A DNA stretch of 41,130 bases from an uncultured Bacteroidales bacterium (GTDB lineage Bacteria; Bacteroidota; Bacteroidia; Bacteroidales; P3): positions 1 to 41,130 of the forward strand of contig CALUMK010000024.1 of assembly GCA_944321735.1 (NCBI GenBank), read 5' to 3'. Below the pieces are notes generated by a model. It had not been told where the DNA came from, did no database searches, and was given only the letters and a program-made list of their open reading frames with translations. Shown here in pieces: positions 1 through 8,500 of this stretch. The position numbers were made by a program, and so were the translations under genes. Positions within the stretch are counted from its first letter, which is position 1. Every line of letters begins with the position of its first letter.

Positions 1-129
1 GAGGCCTTGCAACAGATTGAAGACAAGGGCTATGCGCGTCCGTATGTAGCCGACCCGCGCAAGCTCTTCAAGATAGGTGTCAACTTTTCCACCCAAACCC
101 GGCGGATTGAAGCCTGGAAAATCGTCTGA
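1..129 (+). CDS. 3' end of a PD-(D/E)XK nuclease / AAA-ATPase-like protein (partial)
   Basis: Only the last 42 codons lie in the window, reading in frame from base 1 to TGA at 127-129. The peptide contains EALQQIEDKGYARPY, then KLFKIGVNFS and RRIEAWKIV at the very end. This matches the C-terminal end of the PD-(D/E)XK nuclease domain (DUF1703 type) usually fused to an N-terminal AAA-ATPase-like domain in Bacteroidetes. These proteins are abundant, often multicopy and of uncertain cellular role. The catalytic part is outside the window, so intactness cannot be judged. The recombinase start follows after 9 bases, which suggests co-transcription. The family call rests on recognition of a short tail and is moderately secure. 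Confidence 0.7.
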   Translation, partial: EALQQIEDKGYARPYVADPRKLFKIGVNFSTQTRRIEAWKIV

Positions 130-138
130 CATAGTTCC

Positions 139-1314
139 ATGCCTATGTTCAAGAACCGTAACACCGATAATCCCAAATTGAAAGGGAAACGGCTGCAAGA
201 CGGAAGGGAGAGCTTGTATTTGGCTTATTATCTTGGCTATACAAAGCTTATCCATCCCGAGACCGGACAGATCCACATCCGGCACGAAAGGAAGAAGGAA
301 TCCTTGAAACTCTACCTGCTTCCCCATCCCAAGACAGCCAGAGACAAAGAAAGGAATCAAGCGGTCATGGAACTGGCTAAGCAGATACGTTATGAACGGG
401 AGCTGCAACTGAAAGAACAGCATTGGGGAAAGAAGATGCCTCGCATCGGGAAAGAGGACTTTTATGATTTTGCCGCTTCCTATATAGAGCGTTACGACAA
501 GAAAGACAAGGCGGTAGTACGGGGAGCGGTGGCCAAATTCCAGTCCTATGTGCAGAAAACTTATCCGGTATTCGGGCAAAGGCTGAAGACAGAATACCTT
601 TCGCCCGAAATGGTGAAAGGCTTTGTCGATTATCTCAACCGGATTTGCAGAGGATCCGGTGCCAACAGCTACTATGCCCGGTTCAAGAAGGTGGTCCGCC
701 ATGCAGCGGAAACCGGTTGCATGAGACGCAATCCTTGCCAGGGAATCTATTGCAAGACCGACCGCGATATCATCCGCAAAGAAATCTTAAGCCCGGAAGA
801 AGTCTTGGCTTTGGCATCGACCGAAGTTTCCGCGCTCCATACGGATATAAAAAGAGGCTTCCTTTTCAGCCTTTACACCGGTATCCGCTTCTGCGACCTT
901 AAACGGCTCCGTTTTTCCAATATCGATTATGCAAACCGAACCTTAAAGTTTGAGCAGGCCAAGACCAAAGGGCATAGCCGGAATAGCTGGGTGAGCATAC
1001 CCCTGAACGACACCCACTTCCAAATCATAGGGAATAAAGGAAATGTCCATGAACCGCTTTTCCGGCTTCCGGCCTATTCCACCTGCAAAACCGTCTTGCG
1101 GGCATGGGTGAAGAAAACCGGCATCGAAAAGCATATCACTTGGCATTGCGCACGGCATTCGTTTGCAGTATTTCTGCTTAACAGCCAAGCGAATATCAAA
1201 ACCGTATCCGAACTTTTGGGCCATTCCAGCCTGGCCATGACCGAGAAATACCTCCATGCTACCGACCGCCTGAAAAAAGAGGCTATCGACAGGCTTCCCT
1301 CCTTGACGCTATAA
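139..1314 (+). CDS. Tyrosine-type site-specific recombinase (phage-integrase family)
   Basis: The 391-aa protein cuts and rejoins DNA at specific sites through a covalent phosphotyrosine. Residues 1-100 resemble the arm-binding N-terminus of Bacteroidetes integrases. Residues about 105-205 form the SAM-like core-binding domain, and 215-385 the catalytic domain. The full active-site set is visible: R250 in TGIRFCDLKRL, K275 in the beta-hairpin, H336 and R339 in HCARH, H362 in LLGHSS, and the nucleophile Y371 in TEKYLHATD. The gene therefore appears functional. ATG at 139 is followed by a second ATG at 145, and either could be used. It follows the nuclease-like gene by 9 bp and converges with the regulator gene at 1375. 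It may belong to an integrative element or promote local inversion. No flanking attachment sites were identified. Confidence 0.93.
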   Translation: MPMFKNRNTDNPKLKGKRLQDGRESLYLAYYLGYTKLIHPETGQIHIRHERKKESLKLYLLPHPKTARDKERNQAVMELAKQIRYERELQLKEQHWGKKMPRIGKEDFYDFAASYIERYDKKDKAVVRGAVAKFQSYVQKTYPVFGQRLKTEYLSPEMVKGFVDYLNRICRGSGANSYYARFKKVVRHAAETGCMRRNPCQGIYCKTDRDIIRKEILSPEEVLALASTEVSALHTDIKRGFLFSLYTGIRFCDLKRLRFSNIDYANRTLKFEQAKTKGHSRNSWVSIPLNDTHFQIIGNKGNVHEPLFRLPAYSTCKTVLRAWVKKTGIEKHITWHCARHSFAVFLLNSQANIKTVSELLGHSSLAMTEKYLHATDRLKKEAIDRLPSLTL

Positions 1315-1374
1315 TATGCCCTTTCCACTAAAGTTCAACCTGCACGGCATCAGTAGAGACCTTCCCTGTTTTGG

Positions 1375-3123
1375 CTATTGCCCCAAGCTGGCAATATAGT
1401 CGTCGATGGACATGTCCTCGTCTATCTGCAGTTTCTTCTTCAACAGGTAGCGGTTGGTCTTGATGGTGGCCGGGAGAACGGCTGTCATTTGGGCGATTTG
1501 CTTGATGTTGAGGCCGATTCGGATGTAGGCGCAGAGCTTGAGGTCGTTGGTGGTCAGATTGGGATGCTTCTCCTTCAAGGTATTGAAGAAGCCTGGATGC
1601 ACTTTCTCGAAATGAATCTTGAAAGAATCCCATTCGTCTTCGCTCTGAATATGGCTGGTGATCATCTTTCGCAATTCCGCTTCCGAAGGATTGCTCAAGT
1701 CCCCTTTGCTCCGCATCTTTTCCAGTTGTGCCAGGACTTGTTGCAAAAAACTACGGTTCTCGCTCAGGATAAGCATGTTCGAGCTCAATTCCCGATTCTG
1801 GTAATCCACCTCCTGCTGCAACTGCTGGGTCTGGAGTTCTTTGTTCTGCAAGGAAGTTTCTGCCAATTTCTTTTTTTGCCTCAGATAGAGCAGTATTACC
1901 AGCAATATGATGGCCAGAAGCGTGATACTGACGGTAATCAAGGCTGTCATGCGCCGTTGGAGCGACATCTTCTGGGCCTGAATGGCCAGCTGATTTTGGT
2001 ACTCGTTGATAGCCAAGCTGTTTTCTTTCCGGTTTATCTCGCCGACAGTGGAAGAACCGCGCACTTCCTCCTGCAGGTTATAAAAACGGACCATGTTTTC
2101 ATAGGCATTCTTGTAATCCTCTTGCTGCGCGTAGCAGGAAGACAGCCCCATGAGCGTAGGCATGAGGACGTTTTTCAAATGTTCCTCTTCGGCGTTTTCC
2201 AAAGCACGTTTATAGAACAGGATTGCCGAATCGATATTGCCGCTGGTATGATAGCGGTTGGCGATATTGACCAAAAGGGCACACCGGTATTCAGGGTCCG
2301 CTGCGTCCGGATATCGCTCAATCAGCATGAAAGCCGAATCTTCATAGACCCGGCGCTGCTGTTCGGACACCGTGGCTAAGGAAAGGTTGATGTACAAGCT
2401 GATCATCGTCCGGGGACGCTGACGCAGCAGCGTGTCCTGCAACAATCTTTTGAACAATTGCACGGAAGAATCCCTCTCTCCCATGTAATACAAAAGGACG
2501 GCTCGATTGGTGGCGTTCGTGGCCAAGGCTTCCTTGTTGGAGATTTGCGAGTAACATTCATCGGCTTTATTGAAATAACCAATGGCTTGGTCGAATTGGG
2601 CCAAGTCTCCGAACAGGATGCCCAGGTAGCGGTAGCAGTGCCCCATATGCAGAATGTCGTCATATTTCTGGAAGATGGGAATCAGCTGGTTCAATTGCTG
2701 GTACTGGGACAGGTAGTCGGAGGAGTTGTTAGGTGAGTTCAAGATGAGAAACAGGATGCGAGCGTAATCATAATCGTAGTTCATACTATCTATATAAGAT
2801 AGTGTTTCAATAAGATAATTATTTTTTGCATTTTCATTTTGCGTAGTATTCCAATTGTCACCGTTCAGATAGGCATTCCAAAATCGGTAGCGGATGTTCA
2901 AAACGGCATTGTTCTGGCTGAGGGATATGGTTTCCAATTGTTTGAGGATTGCCTCCTGCTCTTCTTGGTCAGGGTTTGCTGCTGTGTCCAATAGTGCGGC
3001 CAATGAATCGAAGACAGGATGGACTATTTTCCATGGATAAGTCTTGGCCTGCAGGGGCTTTAGACTGAATAACAATACAAAAACGAGCACCAATATACGG
3101 ATGGCTCTACCTTTCGTTTTCAT
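1375..3123 (-). CDS. Membrane-anchored TPR regulator with C-terminal LuxR-like helix-turn-helix
   Basis: The 582-aa protein starts with a signal peptide or first membrane segment (VLVFVLLFSLKPLQA). A long helical region with TPR-like repeats follows (for example DLAQFDQAIGYFNKADECYS) to about residue 375. A single membrane segment lies near 392-414 (LITVSITLLAIILLVILLYL), then a coiled coil, and a HTH of LuxR/GerE type at about 521-567 (LTTNDLKLCAYIRIGLNIKQ). This is the Bacteroidetes architecture with a periplasmic TPR sensor and a cytoplasmic DNA-binding domain on one chain. The ATG at 3123 fits the signal peptide, and a -7 box lies 24 bases upstream. The gene diverges from the T9SS cargo block, so control of that block is plausible but not shown. 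The ligand is unknown. Confidence 0.85.
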   Translation of the reverse strand: MKTKGRAIRILVLVFVLLFSLKPLQAKTYPWKIVHPVFDSLAALLDTAANPDQEEQEAILKQLETISLSQNNAVLNIRYRFWNAYLNGDNWNTTQNENAKNNYLIETLSYIDSMNYDYDYARILFLILNSPNNSSDYLSQYQQLNQLIPIFQKYDDILHMGHCYRYLGILFGDLAQFDQAIGYFNKADECYSQISNKEALATNATNRAVLLYYMGERDSSVQLFKRLLQDTLLRQRPRTMISLYINLSLATVSEQQRRVYEDSAFMLIERYPDAADPEYRCALLVNIANRYHTSGNIDSAILFYKRALENAEEEHLKNVLMPTLMGLSSCYAQQEDYKNAYENMVRFYNLQEEVRGSSTVGEINRKENSLAINEYQNQLAIQAQKMSLQRRMTALITVSITLLAIILLVILLYLRQKKKLAETSLQNKELQTQQLQQEVDYQNRELSSNMLILSENRSFLQQVLAQLEKMRSKGDLSNPSEAELRKMITSHIQSEDEWDSFKIHFEKVHPGFFNTLKEKHPNLTTNDLKLCAYIRIGLNIKQIAQMTAVLPATIKTNRYLLKKKLQIDEDMSIDDYIASLGQ

Positions 3124-3146
3124 TATATATATGTATATGTATAGGG

Positions 3147-3154
3147 CAAAGGTA
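3147..3154 (-). promoter_or_regulatory. Bacteroidetes -7 promoter box for the TPR/HTH regulator
   Basis: On the minus strand this reads TACCTTTG, an exact match to the Bacteroidetes primary-sigma -7 consensus TAnnTTTG. It lies 23 bases upstream of the ATG at 3123, which would give a leader of roughly 15-20 nt. A TTG lies 15 bases further upstream, closer than the usual -33 spacing, so the -33 element is uncertain. Confidence 0.55.
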
Positions 3155-3359
3155 CGAATTATATTTTATCAAGATAGCATAAACCTATAAATCTACCTAT
3201 ATATTTTGTTAAAATAGTAATTATTAGTTGTTTATTATTTATAGTATCTATTTTATATTTTTATAATATATACATTTTATCTACTTATTTTATTTGAAAT
3301 GATAGTAGATTATATCTACTTTTACATTGCTGAAAAGAAAAGGCCACACGTCTAGATGA

Positions 3360-3406
3360 ATTCTATCGGGGAAAAGTGGGCAAACAAGTGGGTTTATCGA
3401 TAGAAT
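3360..3406. repeat. 9-bp inverted repeat enclosing two AAGTGGG direct repeats
   Basis: ATTCTATCG at 3360-3368 is matched by CGATAGAAT at 3398-3406, a perfect inverted repeat with a 29-base spacer. Inside, AAGTGGG occurs at 3374-3380 and again at 3386-3392, a 12-base period. It lies about 130 bases upstream of the 3538 start codon, in the leader or promoter region. It could be an operator or a leader hairpin. No regulator is assigned. Confidence 0.5.
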
Positions 3407-3537
3407 GGCAATGCAAGGGCAATGGAAAATGAAACTTCGGCACACCTATTTATATATAGGCGTTGAAAAATGCAGGGAGAAGACAAGCGATTGTTTATAA
3501 AAAAACGGAATTATTGAGAAACCAAAATCAAAGCAAG

Positions 3538-6500
3538 ATGAAACGAAGAGCGAAAAATTTGAAATCGATTCTGTGCGGCTTCAGTGTTTCGTGCCTGATG
3601 CTGGCCGGTTCTGTTTCCGCCCAAGGGATGCTGGACGGGAGTTTTACAGGGAATTTTCCCCCGAAAGACTGGAATTTGGCGAATGCCATTGGATCCAAAT
3701 CATGGTCGGTTGCCTGGGGTGGTGGCGCGGATGGCGGGAACCATACTACATTGTACGCTCAGAATGCAGGTACGATGAATGATGCCTGGATTGTGACACC
3801 GCAAGTTTGCCCCTCGGCAGAAAACCATAATCTTGTGTTTTGGACCAAGAAGAGTGTCGCCGATTCCAATAACATGACCTTGAGCGTCTACGTGTCGGCT
3901 ACAGGCAACAGCATGGCCGATTTTGCAGAACCGGCATTGCTGAGCCTGCTGAACACCAAGGAACAGCAGGATTTCAGCCTGGCATGGACAGCGGACACCT
4001 TGGACTTGTCGGCTTATCAGGGCCAGAACATCTTCGTGGCGTTCCGGGTTCAAGACAATTCAGCCCAGGTTTATTTGGACGAGATCTCCGGCCTGCCGCT
4101 TTCGTCTTTTGACAATGATTTCAGGGTCAATAGCTTGGCGATGAATCCCGACAACATCCTTTTTGCCGGGGGCGAAGCTGTCACTTTGTGGTCCTTGGTT
4201 GAAAACCGGGTCAACAAGGAAGCTTCTGTGGCGGTCGATTTTACCGTCAATGGAGCTTCTGTCGGTGCGCCGATCGTGGCATTCGATTCTGCCCATGTGG
4301 ATACCGCAAAGGTTTCTTACGCGTTTCCCGCCACAGGAACCTACACGGTCAAGGTTGCCGTGCCGGAGGATGAAAACAACATCAACAACGAGCAGGAAAT
4401 GGAAGTGAAGGTTTATCCGGCCAATTTCCTGATGGAAGACTTCAATGCCAACAAGACTTTCCCGCCGCAGGAATGGCAGGCGATAAAGGAAAAGGGCGGT
4501 ACTGGGACCATTTCTCATTCTAATTATTCAACCGATGGTCCGACATCTTCCAAGGGCTATGTTTCATTTGGCAACGATTACAATGCCACCTTGGAAACCG
4601 GTTCAGCCCGCTGGTTGATTACGCCGCAGATCAAGCCGGATGCGGACAACCATGATTTGGAATTTTATGTGCGGATGGGGACTACGTACAATTCCAGTCC
4701 CAATTCCTCATTGTCCGTAATGCTATCCACCACTTCGAACATTCCGGAAGACTTCACGGTGGAATTGGCCAAGTATGTGCGGAATTCCGAAAAGGTCGAT
4801 TTGCCGGAAAATACTTGGACGCTCGAGAGCGTGGATCTCTCCGCCTATGAAGGCCAGGATGTTTTCGTGGCTTTCAAAGTGGAGGATTACAATACGTGTA
4901 CATGGAACGTGGATGAAGTGGGCGGTGTGTTCCAATCTTCTTTTGCTGAAGATGCGCGGATACGGATGCTGGGCTTGACCGAACCGAACCGCTACTGGTT
5001 TGCCGGAGAGGAAATCGAAATTTTGGCCCAGGTGGACAATTGGGGAACTTCCGCGATGCAGGATGTCGAAGTCGGTTTTGCTGTCAATGGAGAAACCGAA
5101 AGCACCCAGACTGTCAGCTTGGCTTCCAAGGAAATGTCCGATACTTTGAAGTTCTATTTCACACCGGAGGAGGCTGGTTTCTATCAATTTGCCGTCTCGG
5201 TGCCGGAAGACGACAACAATATCAATAATTCGATGAGCTTGGATCCGGTGCAAGTGTATCCGGAAGGGTATTTTATTGAAGGTTTTGAGGGCCTTTCGTA
5301 CGGCGAATTGCCCGAGTATTGGGCTTGCGACATGACAACATGGGGGTCGGAAGGCTGGTCTGTTCTTTCAGTGACTCCATTCAAAGGGGAAAACTGTATC
5401 CAGTCTACGGCAGGTTGCCGTCTGATGACCCCGCTTTTGCAGATAGGAGCGGCAGATTCCTTGAGCTTTTATACTAGGACAACTTGGGCCACAGCGGTGT
5501 ATGCAGTATTGAGTTCGGGCGATGCCGTAAGCTGGGATACGGTAATGGTGGATACAATTCAGGGGGCATCCGATGCTGATTGGGAATTGCAAAAAATTTA
5601 TTTCGATAACCAAAAGGAAGATTTTTACGGAGCCCGGTATTTTGCCTTTGTGAACATGCAGAATAACATGTATATCGATGAGGTCTTCGGCCCGATGCTG
5701 GCTTCCCGCGACGACCAGTTCAGTTTGGTATCGCTGGCAACCGCTCCGGAAACGGTGAATGTGGCCGGCCAGGAATCCCGCTTCCAAGCCATTGTCTGCA
5801 ACGATGGAACGCAGAACCAAAGCAAGGAAGTGTCGCTGTATTGCGGAGACGAATTATTGGTTTCTGCCCAGACAGCTACGTTGGAGCCGGGACAGTACGA
5901 TACGGTAGTTTTGTCCTGTGTGATAGAAGAACCTATGTCGAATGGGACTTTCCGTGCCGTCTTGCCGCAGGATGCCTCTGTTTACGATAATGAAGCGGAG
6001 CTGACTACCCATATCTATGCCCCGGAATATTGGCGCATGGAGGAAGGCTTCGAGGATGTCAGCCATCCCTACTGGACATTCAGCGATAATGGTTGGGCCG
6101 GGAAGCCTTCCTATAACGCGGTTGAGCCGGCCGAAGGGGAAAACTATCTGAACCGGAGTTTCAATCGTGCCGATCCCTCATTGGCAGTCTCTCCTTATAT
6201 GGATTTGCGTTTTGATGAATATGAAGTAAGCATTGCCGTAAGCCGGAATGCGACTAATCCGGAACGTCCGGACAAGATTGAATTGGGATTCGGGGCGATG
6301 CCGGTTTGGGAGAATGTGGTTTTTGTAGACAGCATTAACCGTATGGCTTCGGCTTATCCCGAAGGCGTGCAAGGCTGGAATACCTATACCTTTACTGTGG
6401 ATTTGTCCGATTTGCAAGCCGGGTTCTTTATGATTCGGGCCATAGGATCGGTGAACGAATATAATTCCCCGAGCTATGAGAACTTGCCTATCGACAACTT

Positions 6501-8274
6501 GGTGATTCGGCCTATTTTGGATAACGATGCCGAGTTGGCCGGTTTGAGCTCTCCTTCAACCGAAGTCTGGGCTGCCGATTCTATCAAGACCGCTTTGCAA
6601 GCCATTCTGCTGAACAACGGGGAAGAATCCTTGACCGCAGCGACCCTGTGTTATGGTTACGGCACGCTCGAAATGGGCCGCTACGAATGGACGGGCAGTT
6701 TGGCCGCAGGGGCGGATACGACGGTATTGCTGACTCCCGATTTTGTCCTGCCTAATATCGATAGCCTTTTGGTGTATGTGGAAGTGGAAGCCGAAGGGGA
6801 CTCCAATGTGCTGAACAACCGTATAGAAAATGTACTGAGTGTAAAGCAGGCTTACGAGCTGCCTTTCGTGGCCAACTTCGAGGATTCCGCTTGGAATAAG
6901 GATTGGCAGAACTTCACGCTTTCTTCCGATGGCCTGTTATGGCGTTTGGACAGCACAGCCTCCGGTATGATTACGGCACCTTTCGGTGAATCCTGCGTTT
7001 ATTCGGCTTCGATGGACGATGAATTAGGCGCGGTGAACCCGGACAACTGGTTCGTGACGCCGGGCTTGGCCATCACCCATCCCAAGGCATGGCTGTCGTT
7101 CTATGTGCAAGCCGCCGATCCGGAATACTTTGCAGAATCTTATCAGGTTTTGGTGTCGACCCGTTCGGACCGCGACACGGCTTTCTTCACGCCTGTTTAT
7201 GCCGACACCTTGGAATCCGATGAACTCCAGCATGTCGTTCTGCCGTTGGACGGCTACAAGGGCGAAGTGCTGAACATCGCTTTCCGTCACTTCAACTGCA
7301 CGGATAATTTCCGCTTGCTGCTCGACAGCGTGCATGTCTACTATCCGGAACTGTTCGAAGTGACAGTTACTGTCAATCCGGAAAATGCCGGGGTAGTAGA
7401 AGGAACCGGTGAATACATCCTGGACGAAGAAGTGGTGCTGGAAGCCGTGGGCAATGAAGGCTGGCGTTTTGCCGGTTGGTATCAAGGCGATGAATTGGTA
7501 TCCTCGGAAAATCCATACCGTTTTGATTGCGAGGGAGATGCCAAGTACGAAGCCCGCTTCGAGGAAGCTTCCTACATCGTTACGTTGAGTGCGGGCGAGG
7601 GCGGCAGCGTAAATCCCAGCGGAGAACAGAGTGTGAAACACGGGGCAGACCTGGCCGTGAACATCATCGCCAATGATGGCTGGCAGATAGCCGACGTGCT
7701 GGTGGATGGCGTTTCGGTGGGTGCGGTAGCCACCTACACTTTCGAAGCGGTGACGGCCAACCATACGTTGGAAGCCCGCTTTGAGCAAATCACCTACACG
7801 ATTACGTTGAATGCCGGAGAAGGTGGTAGCGTCAATCCAAGCGGGGAGCAGAGGGTGAAACATGGAGAGGGCTTGGCCGTGACGATTACCGCCAACGAAG
7901 GCTACGTGATCGAGGACGTGCTGGTGGACGGGCAATCGGTAGGCGCGCTGGAATCCTACACCTTCGAAGCGGTGACAGCCGACCATAGTCTGGAAGCGAC
8001 CTTCAAGCCCGATGTGGCCAACGAGTCTGATGACAAGGCAGGCTTGCATGTCTATCCGAACCCGTATGCGGAAGATCTGCATATTGAATCGGCCGCCCCT
8101 ATGGAAAGCATCCGGATTCTGGACTTGCAGGGTCGGGAAACTGTCCGCTATGAATTGAACGGTCAACGGGTAGCCATCTTGCGACCCGTTCTGCCCGAGG
8201 GATTGTACCTCTTGATGGTGGAACATGCCAATGGACAGGTTACGGTACAGCGGATTGTGAAATCGGAAAAGTGA
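3538..8274 (+). CDS. Large multi-domain surface protein with T9SS type A sorting domain
   Basis: From ATG 3538 the protein is 1578 aa and opens with a signal peptide (ILCGFSVSCLMLAGSVSAQG). The upstream ATG at 3463 would put 25 basic residues in front of it and is less likely. Five choice-of-anchor-J/cleaved-adhesin-like beta-sandwich domains follow, recognisable by openings such as FPPKDW, FPPQEW and EGFEDVSHPYW. They alternate with CARDB-like Ig segments ending in motifs such as PEDENNINN. After about residue 1275 come three InlB-type beta repeats, the last two 74 aa each and nearly identical. The C-terminus (LHVYPNPYAEDLHIES to the end) is a T9SS sorting domain. The protein should be secreted across the outer membrane and attached to the surface. 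An adhesive or matrix-binding role is inferred; no enzyme motif was seen. It is the first gene of the cargo block. Confidence 0.9.
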   Translation: MKRRAKNLKSILCGFSVSCLMLAGSVSAQGMLDGSFTGNFPPKDWNLANAIGSKSWSVAWGGGADGGNHTTLYAQNAGTMNDAWIVTPQVCPSAENHNLVFWTKKSVADSNNMTLSVYVSATGNSMADFAEPALLSLLNTKEQQDFSLAWTADTLDLSAYQGQNIFVAFRVQDNSAQVYLDEISGLPLSSFDNDFRVNSLAMNPDNILFAGGEAVTLWSLVENRVNKEASVAVDFTVNGASVGAPIVAFDSAHVDTAKVSYAFPATGTYTVKVAVPEDENNINNEQEMEVKVYPANFLMEDFNANKTFPPQEWQAIKEKGGTGTISHSNYSTDGPTSSKGYVSFGNDYNATLETGSARWLITPQIKPDADNHDLEFYVRMGTTYNSSPNSSLSVMLSTTSNIPEDFTVELAKYVRNSEKVDLPENTWTLESVDLSAYEGQDVFVAFKVEDYNTCTWNVDEVGGVFQSSFAEDARIRMLGLTEPNRYWFAGEEIEILAQVDNWGTSAMQDVEVGFAVNGETESTQTVSLASKEMSDTLKFYFTPEEAGFYQFAVSVPEDDNNINNSMSLDPVQVYPEGYFIEGFEGLSYGELPEYWACDMTTWGSEGWSVLSVTPFKGENCIQSTAGCRLMTPLLQIGAADSLSFYTRTTWATAVYAVLSSGDAVSWDTVMVDTIQGASDADWELQKIYFDNQKEDFYGARYFAFVNMQNNMYIDEVFGPMLASRDDQFSLVSLATAPETVNVAGQESRFQAIVCNDGTQNQSKEVSLYCGDELLVSAQTATLEPGQYDTVVLSCVIEEPMSNGTFRAVLPQDASVYDNEAELTTHIYAPEYWRMEEGFEDVSHPYWTFSDNGWAGKPSYNAVEPAEGENYLNRSFNRADPSLAVSPYMDLRFDEYEVSIAVSRNATNPERPDKIELGFGAMPVWENVVFVDSINRMASAYPEGVQGWNTYTFTVDLSDLQAGFFMIRAIGSVNEYNSPSYENLPIDNLVIRPILDNDAELAGLSSPSTEVWAADSIKTALQAILLNNGEESLTAATLCYGYGTLEMGRYEWTGSLAAGADTTVLLTPDFVLPNIDSLLVYVEVEAEGDSNVLNNRIENVLSVKQAYELPFVANFEDSAWNKDWQNFTLSSDGLLWRLDSTASGMITAPFGESCVYSASMDDELGAVNPDNWFVTPGLAITHPKAWLSFYVQAADPEYFAESYQVLVSTRSDRDTAFFTPVYADTLESDELQHVVLPLDGYKGEVLNIAFRHFNCTDNFRLLLDSVHVYYPELFEVTVTVNPENAGVVEGTGEYILDEEVVLEAVGNEGWRFAGWYQGDELVSSENPYRFDCEGDAKYEARFEEASYIVTLSAGEGGSVNPSGEQSVKHGADLAVNIIANDGWQIADVLVDGVSVGAVATYTFEAVTANHTLEARFEQITYTITLNAGEGGSVNPSGEQRVKHGEGLAVTITANEGYVIEDVLVDGQSVGALESYTFEAVTADHSLEATFKPDVANESDDKAGLHVYPNPYAEDLHIESAAPMESIRILDLQGRETVRYELNGQRVAILRPVLPEGLYLLMVEHANGQVTVQRIVKSEK
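7573..8016 (+). repeat. Two tandem 222-bp (74-aa) InlB-type repeats
   Basis: The unit at 7573-7794 is followed directly by 7795-8016. Both encode the same pattern (GEGGSVNPSGEQ, VKHG, DVLVDG.SVGA, YTFEAVTA, LEA.F). The proteins are nearly identical, but many codons differ at synonymous positions, for example in the GEGGSV codons. That indicates an old duplication kept under protein-level selection. A more divergent third copy precedes them, starting near 7360. Confidence 0.85.
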
Positions 8275-8321
8275 CAAATGGGTTTTGGTTGGTTTAAATA
8301 ATTGTTTTTGGTTGTTACCCG

Positions 8322-8414
8322 CTTTCCGATGAGAATCGGGAAGAAAAGGGATCCGATTCATAAGGATTATGGATTGGATACAGGGCCGGAAGGGGAAGGG
8401 ATTCCCCTCCGGCC
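8322..8414 (+). other. Two strong stem-loops between cargo genes 1 and 2
   Basis: The first stem-loop, 8322-8343, pairs CTTTCCGAT with ATCGGGAAG (one G-U pair) around a GAGA tetraloop. The second, 8384-8414, pairs GGCCGG with CCGGCC and AGGGG with CCCCT, with a one-base bulge and an 8-base loop. Neither is followed by a T-run, so neither is a classic intrinsic terminator. They may act as processing or stability elements that set relative expression of the flanking genes. The second lies 86 bases before the protease start codon. Confidence 0.5.
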
Positions 8415-8500
8415 GCAAGCAAAGGCCGCACGACCTGTGTATGGAAAGAACTTTCCGCCAGGGGGCGGCAGAGGAAAAAAGTAAAATAAAACAGAGAGAA

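Larger units (their letters stand above)
3124..3537. other. AT-rich divergent intergenic region between regulator and T9SS cargo block
   Basis: These 414 bases contain no convincing gene. Positions 3160-3330 are strongly AT-rich, unlike the flanking genes. The region holds the regulator's -7 box, a short perfect dyad at 3305-3319 (GTAGAT, 3-base spacer, ATCTAC), and a 9-bp inverted repeat at 3360-3406. I did not find a perfect TAnnTTTG box reading toward 3538. An in-frame ATG exists at 3463, but the ATG at 3538 is followed at once by a good signal peptide, so I treat 3463-3537 as leader. Confidence 0.7.

Noticed and set aside
1376-1396. Hairpin TATTGCC/GGCAATA as a shared terminator of the two convergent genes
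   Set aside because: It lies inside the coding end of the regulator gene, is short (7 bp) and has no T-run.
1378-2379. Plus-strand open frame (333 codons) opposite the TPR/HTH regulator
   Set aside because: The minus-strand reading has a signal peptide, TPRs, a membrane helix and a HTH, while the plus-strand translation has no family features.
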